Shown here piece by piece: positions 33,406 to 44,100 of a stretch of DNA of 64,000 bases (position 1 is the first letter of the stretch; the number at the start of each line of letters is the position of its first letter). The position numbers and the translations under genes were made by a program. Location of the stretch: positions 6,791,394 to 6,855,393 of the forward strand of contig CM063262.1 in assembly GCA_032158295.1 (NCBI GenBank), given 5' to 3'. Below the pieces are notes generated by a model. That model made no database searches, was not told the DNA's origin, and saw only the letters and a program-made list of their open reading frames with translations. This DNA is from Pycnopodia helianthoides (Eukaryota; Echinodermata; Asteroidea; Forcipulatida; Asteriidae).

Positions 33406-34376
33406 AATGTTTGACCCCCCCCCCCCCCCCCCACCCAGGAGCAGTTAGCGCATTTGTGCGCGTAACGGCAGGCTGTACGCACGCATTGGCCACGGTTGAA
33501 GCCGTGACAGGTACGGAGCATTTGGGTTGACTGCCGTTGTCCCACTCCACCATTGCGGTCGTGCTGCCGAAAGGAGCCATTGTTTCCGTAGGGACGAAAA
33601 TTATGTGGCTGAACCGGCGCACCAACCAAAGTGAGCCACAACTCAGCGTCAATGGTAGCCCAGGAGCGGGATGGCATACGGGCTAGCCTCAATCTAAAGT
33701 TTATGCCGTAATCGCGCCAGCCAAAGCCAGTACGCCTATTGGCAGCAGAACGCACAATATCGGCATATTTCAGCAAATAGCGCGCTTGCTCAGGGTGCCG
33801 CTTGAGAAAAATGGAGGCAAAAATTAAAAATGCCGATGTCCATTGCTCAATGGACGTTACACGCCGGGGCTGCTTATGCGGCCTGAGTTGCCAAGCAGGA
33901 GACTCTTGGGAGCCGACCATAAAAATACAATCATTAATGGAATCGCCTGGAACCGGCCTCAACAAGGAACCAAATTCAACAAACTCCCCTTTCCAAATTT
34001 TCTCTGGCACTGAAAGAGGCACTTCAGCCCCAAGCTCATCACACACGCTTAGCAATGGGGATTGCGTAACCCCTACTGAAGCCGGGTTAACCGTGGTGAG
34101 AACTGAGGTTGGAAAATTTGGGCCAGGAGAATTTAAAACCGCATTAAACTCACCTATCCCAGAATAAGGCGATGATGCTGAGGCCGACACCGCAACTGGA
34201 CGTCCCAATGCAGCCGGCTCCACGTCTGCCACCGGAGTTGGGGCCGAGGATGAGGCTGTCACGGAACCCGCCATGGTGGCCGTCGAAGTACGCCCCGATG
34301 AGCCGCGTTTCGGGCGCTTAGCACCACTCGCCCCAGTCGATTTCGGGGTGGCAGGGGTTCGTTTTGGCCGCGGCAT
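33378..34376 (-). CDS. Ngaro gag-like protein with CCCH-type zinc motif
   Basis: The likely start is the Met at 34376 (MPRPKRTPATPK); an in-frame Met exists further upstream at 34439. The N-terminus is basic and Pro/Ser/Thr/Ala-rich. The middle contains an EQWTSAFLIFASIFLKRHPEQ-type helical stretch typical of DIRS/Ngaro gag. Near the C-terminus is a cysteine/histidine cluster, CHGFNRGQCVRTACRYAHKC, a CCCH-like RNA-binding motif. The frame runs into the 18-base homopolymer (33415-33432) and ends soon after; the number of bases there decides which of three frames follows. It would package element RNA. Confidence 0.75.
   Translation of the reverse strand: MPRPKRTPATPKSTGASGAKRPKRGSSGRTSTATMAGSVTASSSAPTPVADVEPAALGRPVAVSASASSPYSGIGEFNAVLNSPGPNFPTSVLTTVNPASVGVTQSPLLSVCDELGAEVPLSVPEKIWKGEFVEFGSLLRPVPGDSINDCIFMVGSQESPAWQLRPHKQPRRVTSIEQWTSAFLIFASIFLKRHPEQARYLLKYADIVRSAANRRTGFGWRDYGINFRLRLARMPSRSWATIDAELWLTLVGAPVQPHNFRPYGNNGSFRQHDRNGGVGQRQSTQMLRTCHGFNRGQCVRTACRYAHKCANCSWVGGGGGGQTLCSFPQASS
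33415..33432. repeat. 18-base C run at the gag/RT junction
   Basis: An uninterrupted run of 18 C on the plus strand (G in the element's sense). All three minus frames are open across it: gag, a short CVRSLKPAAST frame, and RT. Its length decides gag-RT register and is prone to slippage, sequencing error or programmed frameshifting. Confidence 0.9.
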
Positions 34377-34385
34377 CCTCGAACA

Positions 34386-34525
34386 AAAAGTGGACGAAAC
34401 TCCAAATAACAGCAAACAAAGATAAAGGATAACAACCAACGAAACTCAAAATAACAGCAAACAACGATGAAGGATAACAACCAACGAAACTCCAAATAAC
34501 AGCAAACAAAGATGAAGGAATGAAC
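34386..34525. repeat. 45-bp direct repeat, about three copies, Ngaro leader
   Basis: The unit begins GAAACTCCAAATAACAGCAA and continues ACAAAGATGAAGGATAACAA CCAAC with single-base variants. It lies just upstream of the gag-like start, so it forms part of the element's leader. The deleted Ngaro copy at 18.6-21.1 kb lacks it. Confidence 0.88.
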
Positions 34526-34815
34526 AATTTAACGAAACTGTATTTCTTAAGCACAAGAAAAACAAGTTAATACAAGGACTGCTCAAACAAAAGTGACTGT
34601 CTTTGCCACGTGGACAGTGGATCCATGGTGGATCCAAGGGGGGACGCTGCCCGCAAGCCGTGAAACAAATAAAAGACCAATGGAAAGTTAATTTGTAACA
34701 CATGGTCAGTTAGTTGCACCAACATCCGACCACGAAGCAAAATATGCCCCACGGCAACCCACCAGCCTGTCTAGTAGTAATAAATTATTTGAGGCTCAAA
34801 GACTTGGCCTAAAAT

Positions 34816-36039
34816 CTGTTATTGAAAGCTCAATTTTTGTTTGGTATGTTGCTGCATTTTATTGAAATGGCAAATGCCTGGGAGTATTGTTTATAAGAGA
34901 CAAAATAGAGTGTTGGAACACAATGGAACACAATGTTTGACCCCCCCCCCCACCCACATGTTGCTATGTGATGAGATTTCGGCTCAGTCCAATAACAGCA
35001 GCCAGCCTCCAACCTAGTCATGACCGGCTTCCAACACTTTTATCCCCTAAAAGGTATTAATCATCGGTGCATTTAATTTATTAATTATAAAGTGAACAAG
35101 AAATTTGTAATGAACCGATGCTTTGTTAACAACGATGCTTTGTTAATGTACGAATAAATTATTGTAGTCGTATAGCTATAGTATAGTTCATTGAGTGCAT
35201 ACAGTTTACACACTTATGGTATTAGCAAGTTAAGGTAAGATTTGATTTGTTTGATAACTGTAGTTCAAACATAGTTTGTCGGCAATTTAAAATGACTGCA
35301 ACTTAGACATGAAGCAGAATATAGGTAGTAAGGAAATTTTAAGACAGAACATTATAATAGTTTACACATTTTTATTAACATCGAAGTTTTTCCCCTCGGG
35401 TTATATTACGCCCCTGACATAAATGGGTTACTTCAAATTTCAAGTAAAATAAACACGTTTTTTATGTTCAGTTTAAGTTTGAATTCGTTTTACCACTTAG
35501 GTGATAAAACACGTCATTAACCACTTGCGGCACACAGTAAAGGGGCCACCTGTCCAGCCGGTAATGAACATTGGCGCTTTACTGTCAACATAGAGGCTTC
35601 CTTAGAATGTTACCAATTACATGCAACTCACCCTGGCACTGGGCCCGGATGCCATTTGGCTATATTTGAGTCCCTGGTCGCATAAACCGATGGCCTACAA
35701 GAGGGTTCAGTTTCAAAGAAAAAAGGTTGGGGTTCGCAAGCCCGGGGACTATGGGAATTGATTATAGTTGTATAGTACTAGTAGTAGAGGTTAAGATGAC
35801 ATTTATAGTGGTACTAATATATGTAGTGCCACTGGCACTATAGTAGTAGTAATACTGGTTTGAGTCCTGTTCAGTTATCTGCAATAAGTTTGAGTACTTG
35901 TTCAACTACATGCGCTGCTTGTCCATATCCAAGCTATGTTGGAGAAAAAGAAAATGTCTTTGAAAGAGTATCAATCTTAATAGTAGGTTCCCTGAATTGT
36001 GTGTGTCGGGCACTTAATGGCAAAGCTTTAAGTTAAACC
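34816..36039. repeat. Post-gene duplication, continuation after the Ngaro insertion
   Basis: From 34816 (TTATTGAAAGCTCAATTTTT) the sequence again matches the paralogous block at 51475-51600, then 35080-35400 matches 53255-53530 (ACCGATGCTTTRT module, CACACTTATGGT). A C run at about 34940 resembles the one inside the Ngaro element. From about 35500 to 36039 I see no gene. Confidence 0.7.
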
Positions 36040-39000
36040 ACAGCACTTTTATGCAGCTCCTTTGGGAGACACAGATATTTAACTTGTATCGTATTGTATT
36101 TTATTCCGAAACTGGAACAAACCCCATAACGAATGGGAGAGTTACCTCAAAATAGTAATCAAGATTATAACTTGAATCGGAAGGAATGTGGGTGTGTTAA
36201 TATAGAACAAACTACATCAAAACCTAATAATACATTTTGATGTCCTTTTAAACAAGTAGGGATACAATCAACTATTTGGCAAGTTTCATCGAAATTGGCC
36301 AGCATTAAGACAATAATAAGACAATAGGATCACCCGTAAATTTGTATAATTGTGTATTGTCTTTTGTATACATGTATACAATATTTGAGGCCCAAGTTTT
36401 GTTTTGGAGTCACATCACATTTATGGCTTGTTTGTGGCTGGATTTGTGCCCGTGTTTCTATATGTATAAGGTATTTTTTTTTTTTTTTTACTAAACCAGT
36501 TTAATTGCGTTCACAGACTTCAACAATCCTAAGCATTGTAATATAAATTCCAGGAAGTAATAACAAAAGGAGCCGATGTGGTCTCGACGGTTCAATCATT
36601 ATACTCTTCTTGTCTTCAGGAAAATGCTGGACTGCTGCTGTTGATGAGGCTTTGGTAGGACTGGAGGGAAGCACAATTGGGTGGGAAGTATCCAAGCTGT
36701 TCTTGACCGGTGATGCATTGGAGTTGACTGACGGCTGTATACGTGTGCCATACATTGTAAAAAGGTTGACTACAAGTCAATGGGAAAAACCCAATGTCAT
36801 TGTGGATTCGCGCTGTCTGACTTGATGTTTAATGCTACTCTGACTCTCCATTTGTCCCTGAACTGGACAGGTGCGACGAACATCGCGTGTGTTCAGATGA
36901 TGCATCCAAGATACTTCCTTCCCAAATGTGCATCCCTCCAACCCTACTTAAGTCTTATCATCATCAGCAGTCAAGCACTAAACTAAAGACGAGCAGAAAA
37001 ATCGCCCTTTGCACGGTCAGCCATTTGCGTGTAGAGCCTCGAATTGGGGACAGCAGCAAATAGAAGCATCTTATAACTATGTGTTGTCACGGTAATGTAA
37101 TGACACTTTCATATAAATAGATACATATATCAGTACAACACAAAAGAAGCATGAGGTCGAGGCTCTACTCGTACATGGCGGATCCATGCAAGTAGCGAAT
37201 ACTGTTCGAAACGACGAGACCATACGGGCTCATTTCAGAGCCAACACTCCTATACCAAAATAGATTTACACATGGTTGTACTCGCAAGTTCACTATAGTT
37301 ATAGTTATTATTTTCCACACCATGCAAACGTTCAAACATCGTTTATTATTCTTACAAGGTCAAACGAGGAAACGGACATTTAGGCAATATTGTTGCGGCT
37401 GGAAATTATATAAGCTTTTTTATTCCGTTTCAAAATGTAGTTTTATTAACTACGTTTAAGGATTATTCACAAGCTAAAATAAAGTGGAGCCTTTTGCTTT
37501 TGTACAAGGGTAAAATCAATACACTGTTCTAGCTAAGGCTACGGCTGGATCGCAGTGTCATTGAGCGTTGGATAATAAAGTATATAGGACATTCCTAGCA
37601 ACACCCTTATCAACAGTCGTGGCTGTACGGCCTTCACTCACCCGATGTCATTGTTTTACCATAGCAATACAATTTATAAAAATAATGTATATTTATTTGT
37701 AAAGTACCGATGCTTTATCCAGACACATGTGCAGAAAATTGTAGTCATAGGCCTAAAGTTACATTTGCTTACTTTAACCACATACAGTGTGTTTTCCTTA
37801 CTATACTTGTATATAAAGTAAAATGTGTCAGAAAGTACGTATTTTGAATCGAGACAACAAAAGGTATCATCAAAATTACGAGCTACACGAGTGGAGTGTT
37901 GATGTCGAGATATCTAAAAAAACATTGAAACACATCGTGCGTCTGTAACCTTCACGGAAAACCAGTGACATTCCGATCACATTCCTGATGGACTAATCAC
38001 GGAAGTAATAGACCATGCAATGCCACTGCACTGGTTTAACAAGTGTTGATGCATCACAGTATCACTTCCTCCTGGCAAACAGCTATAAACAATGCAATAG
38101 TTGCAGTTGCACAGCAGCATCACGCAGTAGCAAATTGAACAGCAGCAAACTGTGGCCCTTCACGTTTAAGGAAAACGAAATATTTGCAGAAACATATAAA
38201 TTTCCTCATAGCAGGTATATGGAGATCTAGCTGTGACAGTTTCCATTTGTGGTTAAGCAAAGTGTTTCGAGTGCATTGTGCAGTCTACAATCTCAAGCAA
38301 ACAAAACATTTTGAATGAATAATCCTCAAGAACATTGTTTCGTCATTCTTTGGAAATCATTACTCACTACTATACAAATCACAGTCATTAATAAAGTACC
38401 CGCCGACAGTTATTTATACCTCTTTTACAAGATCAATTTACAATATGGATTATGGGGGAGGGGGGGGGGGGCATTGCCCAATCCTGTTCACTATACCATT
38501 ATGAGGCAAGGTTATCAGGTTTTTGCAATACCGGAAACCAAAAGAAGATCATAGCTAATTGGTTTTGCTTCTGTTTTTAGTATTCTTTCTTCCAGTGTTA
38601 TCGACCGTGAGAAACTTATGTTCTGTAACAAATGTTTGAAGAAGGAGAATAAAGCAAAGAAAGCAAAACTTAACCCTCTCCTTTAGCTGTTGTTTTAGTA
38701 GAAACAATGTTTTGTTGTGTATGGCGACCGACGACCGTTTACTTGAAGAATTGTACCACATCGTTACCGACAGTATACCTCACTTACAAACGAATGCGCA
38801 TTGATTGCAAAGCGTAAGAGCTTTTATTTTTTGGGCTCAAAAGCTGCTTTTTATATAAGCTGTATTGAGGGAGGGGGCTAAAACTGTATTTAAAATGTAC
38901 ATTGGTAATAGGAAATTCTCATTTGCAGCCCAAAGTAAACAAATATAAGTTAAAAGGTTATGCTTTGTAAAACAAGATTACAATCATGCAACTATTTTAA

Positions 39001-39095
39001 TTGGTAATAAATTCCTTAACACAGCGCTGTGTAAAAACCAATGCATATTGAGGCACATTTCAATAGGTCACGTCTTAAAAAAAAAACTACACTTC
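36040..39095. repeat. Segmental duplication, copy B (upstream of gene 3)
   Basis: Collinear with 5980-10850; shared blocks are listed under copy A. It is shorter because copy A contains extra insertions and this copy has deletions. It holds a T run (36475-36489) and a G run (38459-38471). No gene is recognised. Together with copy A it brackets one full repeat unit: intergenic block plus receptor gene plus post-gene block. Confidence 0.75.
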
Positions 39096-39106
39096 AATGC
39101 GCCGTA

Positions 39107-39658
39107 TTTTTGACCGCGTGAGGGCGCTCTCAAAAATATTTGTATCACTTCCGGGGGTATAACTTATCGTCTGCTCAGCTACCTATGTACAGTTTAGCAT
39201 CGGCGTTCTGTCACTTCTGTGCGCAAGAAGAGAGTTTAGTCAGTGCTTCTAGAATCTAAGGTAATAACGGCTCCTTTAAAGGTCTTATTTTCTTTGATGG
39301 ATATGACGTCTGGTAGTAATATGTTTCAGTCCTTAACTGTCTGGAGGAAGTATTTGAAGCAGTTTTTGTTTGCGGAGAACAGTTGTTTCTATAAATATAA
39401 AGAGGAAAGGATGGGCCACGCTTAACTGCCAGTTCTGATATTTTTTAAGATTAGATGCAGGGCTCTATATTTCTTTAAAGGAGCCGTTATTAACCCACCT
39501 TATATTCTAGAAGCACTGCTTAAACTCTCTCGCGCACAGACGTGACAGAACGCCGATGTTAAAACTGTACACAGCTACCTGAGCAGAGGATAATCGCTTA
39601 AGTTATACCCCCAGAAGTGATACAATTATTTTTGAGAGCGCCCTCACGCGGTCAAAAA
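39107..39658. mobile_element. MITE with about 185-bp inverted ends
   Basis: TTTTTGACCGCGTGAGGGCG starts the element and its complement ends it. The arms run to CTCCTTTAAAG on the left (about 39285) and CTTTAAAGGAG on the right (about 39474), around a core of about 185 bp. The immediate flanks GCGCC and GGCGC are also complementary. There is no transposase. A 60-codon frame in the core has no recognisable feature. Confidence 0.87.
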
Positions 39659-40160
39659 CTAGGCGCTTAGGTCTGAGAGATAGGTCACTTTGTGAAAACA
39701 CTAAAGTCTCAACCGCAAGTTCGAACCATGCTACAGACTATTTAAGTCTTCGAACTTCTGCGACCATTGTGGTCCCAACCATACGTGATTTTACGTAAGC
39801 ACGGTTTTGTTTTGTCGATTATTTTAGTTTTAAGTTTAACATAATTTTTGGCGTAACACATTTTCTGTTGTTAGGAATGTAAGACTAAGTGATAACAAAT
39901 GAAAGTAGAATAAATTCAACAAAATAACTATAAGAAGACTCGAGAATTAAACTCGAACTCGGCTTCCGGTTACTTGCCCGAGCCCAATACCTGAGCCCAA
40001 TTTCGGCAAATTTTGTGTTTACAGTGTGAGTTTCCATTTCATAGTGCTGCTAACCGTAAGCGAATGAAAAGGCATGCTATCCTCCCAATGCCTAAATATA
40101 TATGAACACGAATGACTTAACAATGCAAATCCATAGTGTCAGCTTAAGGTGGCCATCTTA

Positions 40161-40335
40161 TACACCGATCCAGTAGGCCACGCCCACCATAGCAACGAAC
40201 AAATGTGTTGCATGTCCACCCGTCCACCGTGCACGTTGTTTTTGTCGGACAAAATTGGCGGTATAGTGTCGGACCTTAAATCCCGCACTGTGATTGGTCA
40301 ATTTGTTATGGGGCGTGGCCTACTGGATCGGTGTA
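40161..40335. mobile_element. Small MITE, 175 bp, 25-bp inverted ends
   Basis: TACACCGATCCAGTAGGCCA followed by CGCCC on the left; the exact complement on the right. A 76-codon frame spans it by chance. Confidence 0.85.
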
Positions 40336-41167
40336 TTATCTTGCTAACCTGTGAAACACGCTTACGCTTTGCCCCTTAACTTGAACTTTGTAAACGCTTG
40401 TTTTGGTCACGCGATGATAACCACAAGACGCTGTAATTTCCAGACGCTGTAATTGCTGAGGCGTCATCGTCATCTATAAACTGCGGCACGCGTCAATTCT
40501 ACGCCCGTGCGATAATAGTGCGTCTGCGTATTAGGCAGCTTTAAGTGGTTGAACAAACTCGGGCGTGGTTTACTAAAAAGTTTTCAAAAAAGTCTCTATC
40601 AAATAATATGCATCCTTGTCTTAAATCTTGAAACTAAAACTCAACTTGTTAGGAGTATTTGTTTTAAAAATGTGTTCAAAAAATATTTATGAAACAAAGA
40701 TTTAATTTTAGAAAAAATGTTTTTCGTTTGGAGTGTTTTCTCGTTACGATACGCGCGAGACTTACACAGTCTATTGACCCCTTGCACAGCGCGGAACGCA
40801 TCTACAGAAAATGTGCGTCTACCATTTCCACAATTTGGGGAGTCGATGGACCATTACCATTAAATATGCTAATTACCTTTACGCATGTTGAAAATGCTAA
40901 CAGAAATTATTATAATTATTGATAATTTATATATAAACCGATTTTAATTTAAGATTTGTTACCATTATTATTATTATTATTATTATTTTAACAGATAGGT
41001 CACTTCCTTAGACTAGCGACAAAACAACCAGTTGAATCATAACGGTTAAAGTCAAGTGGGCGTGGTTTATTCCAGGTCTTACTACTTAATCTAAAAGCAT
41101 TGTTCACAATAATTTATAGTGTACTGTAATTGCTTATGCGTCAACATCTTCACATTGAATTCAAACA
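40336..41167. other. Sequence upstream of receptor gene 3
   Basis: No gene is recognised. The last 60 bp align with the 66 bp between the BEL LTR and gene 2 (CTTCACATTG shared, 20-30 bp before each ATG), so this is the undisturbed version of the gene 2 upstream region. A (TTA)n stretch lies at about 40967-40987. Confidence 0.6.
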
Positions 41168-44100
41168 ATGGAGGGAGGATTTATCCAGAAGTTCACAGTC
41201 TTGTTAATTACTGGGTACATTTATCAAGGTGAGTCAAATAAAATGATAAGAAGAACTCGCAGCGCCACGGTGTCAGTATTGAGAAATATATCGCGCATCG
41301 AAATAATGCGCGTGTATGAATCGAAGCAAGTCCATGCGTTGGATTTTTCATTTCAGGCTTTTACGCTGTTTTAATATAATTTTGTTTTCGAAAATAACTA
41401 CTATATTTGGATGTAGTAGCAAAGACAGAATAAACAATAATTATAAAACAACAGTACTTAAGTTAGTGTCACCTGGTTAGAAATGACTTTGCAGTATTAT
41501 TCAATTATTGTGTTCATTTGTATCTCGTTGTATTTTGAATAGATGTGATCTCTTCTGGGAACATCACAATAGACATGCCCCCAGTCGTCACAGTTTGTGA
41601 AGGTGAAGACGTAGATTTGGAGTGCAAGGTTCGATATGCAAACGGTTCATTGATATCGCTCTGCCAGCAAAATGACTTTGCAATGAGATGGTTATTGAAA
41701 AGTAATTTGGAAAACAATAGATACGATGTCATTGCACGGTGTAATAAAGTGGAGGCGTTCAAAAACAAGACCGTGAAAGTAAATAAAGACAATGGCAATC
41801 TAACAATAATGAATATAGGCCTTTCAGATGAAGCCGTCGTTCGATGTGAGGTGTATGGACCTATCGACTTCTATGCAAATATAACAGAAGTCAGAGTGAA
41901 AAAGGGTAAGTGTTACCCCGAAATTATTGCAATTTACGATAATGGAACTATTAAGTACAATGTTAATCATATGTTCATTGTTGAATGTCGTCAAACCAAT
42001 GTTACTAAGTTTGTTTTGGTTTAAAATATTTTACCAACAAGTTATGTTGTTGCGTAATGACACAATCATCCAAGCAATTTACTAATTTCTGTAATTCTTG
42101 AAAAAACTGTCACTGATTATAAATTTAATTTTCGAAATTAACCTTTCAAAATGTTAGTGATATTCACAATTGTTAAGGCAATGCCGTCACAATGAATGCT
42201 TAGTTTTATGTGCTTTTTGGTTTTCATGTCAATTGGTTGAAGCCTTCTCTATCATGTGTTTTCTTAACCTAACTCGCTACACATTACCCTTCTGGAAGGA
42301 TAAAGCACTTTTATTAGTATATCAAAAATAATTTATTTTAATTAATATGTCTCCCCCACAAAATGCTGTAATGATGACACCGTATGCGCACCACATCAAT
42401 ACCGTAGCGTGAAACATTGTGCCACATTTCCAAACACATCTCATGATATTTTATATAATGACAAATTGAACTTAGATTTAAAAAACAGTTTAGTCTGTAA
42501 ATGAAAATGTAATTATGCATCGTAATTTGTTTTTATTAAAGCCAATTTTGGTGTTCAGACTGAAAGAAATCTTACTCTAGGAGAAGGGGAGAATGTTACC
42601 TTACCGTGCTCTGTGATCGACAGCGGCACAACTGATAAGAGAAATTTCACCTATAAGTGGTCACTTAACAACACCATACTGCAGTCGTGCATTACAATTG
42701 GCGAGGTAGACCAGACGGGAAAGTACGTGCTTCATCATGGCAATACAAGCTGTAATCTTACAATTCTAAACGTGAACTTAAATGACGAAGGAAGGTACCA
42801 ATGTGATGTTCAAGATTACTTCTACAACCAGTCCAACTACAATTATACGGCATTTTTCCCTGCATGTAAGTTTGCAAAGTAACTATTTCATGTTGTCTAA
42901 AACAAGCCGGATTACCGTATCGGCTGCTTGTCTCATGACAATATACAATTTGCAAGGACAATATATACTTATTGTTGGATATCTTTATTTTAATTTCCTG
43001 TAGCACTTGAAACTAAACAAGCAACAACGGAAAGTGACCTTGCGTGTGTTAAGTTTTAGTTTCGTTTCCTTCATCAAAAATTGTACGGACGGAAAGTGTG
43101 TTCGTAATGGTAGATGCAACATACAAAACTATTTTTGTATCTTCTTCGAGGTGGTCGAGTTAAAAAGCTGTCTGTTTATGATGATAGTGATTCATTTAAA
43201 ATTCCTGTTTCCAGCTCAACCTTTATCAACGGCAGAAACAAACTACTTGAGCGATGTGGGATCGACGGATTTGAAAACAGCGCCAGGCGAGTTAAATGTT
43301 TCATTCATGTTCCTGTTTGAATCTCTATGATTTACAATATTGTTTCCCGGGATCTAATTATCGTCGCAATTGTAATTCAATGGAGCCCGGACCTATATCA
43401 GGCTACTTTTAGGCACAAGAGTTGGGCTCCAACATTGAGGTCTGGGGGCTAGATTAAAGTTCAAGATTGGGGCAGAGTAATTCTGGGCTACATTAAGATA
43501 CATAGCCTTGATTGCAAGGCTGTGTAATAGTTTGCTTACTATAAAGCTAAAAATGTGAATAACCACAGCCGCACGAATGCGATGCCCGAATGCAATGCAA
43601 CTCCTGTTCCGGTCCCCCGACTGTCTTTAAACAGCACACCACGCTCTCACACCCAAGGAAGCGCACACACACGCTCGTTTCCACAGTCCCAAACACACCG
43701 CTATTCCACACACCGCTATTTCATGTCATCTAAAACAAGCTTGAATACCAAATCGGTTGCTTGTCTCTTGACACTAAGATAACAATTTGCATAAACAAAC
43801 CATTTTGCTTAATAAAAAATTAAAACACTAATAATTATGATCCTTATTGCCTCTGTTCAAAAGATACTCGTTTCTGATAATCATCAATTTATTTTTCGGA
43901 ATTCAAGCTGAGTCAGCAGCAACCACAGTAACAGAAAGTGTCTCTGCTTGTGAGTAAAACTTTAATTTGTTTTTGCTTCGTCCACAATTTACAGAGTCGG
44001 ATCCATAATTTTCCAAACGGGGGGGGGGGGGGGGGGCGTGAAAATTTACCAAGCAGCAAATGGTGAATGCAATTTGTGGATCCTACGAGCGCGTAACGCG

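Larger units (their letters stand above)
29445..34815 (-). mobile_element. Ngaro-type (DIRS-order) tyrosine-recombinase retrotransposon
   Basis: Read on the minus strand the order is gag-like protein, RT, RNase H, tyrosine recombinase, SGNH-type hydrolase remnant, then a tandem-repeat tail. RT with a tyrosine recombinase in place of an integrase defines the DIRS order. The absence of a methyltransferase after RNase H and the presence of an SGNH-like frame fit Ngaro better than DIRS1. The site without the element survives in the paralogous duplication at about 51435-51475, which fixes the limits to within roughly 30 bp. One in-frame stop and one frameshift in pol, and a cut-short SGNH frame, indicate a decayed copy. 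Confidence 0.87.
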
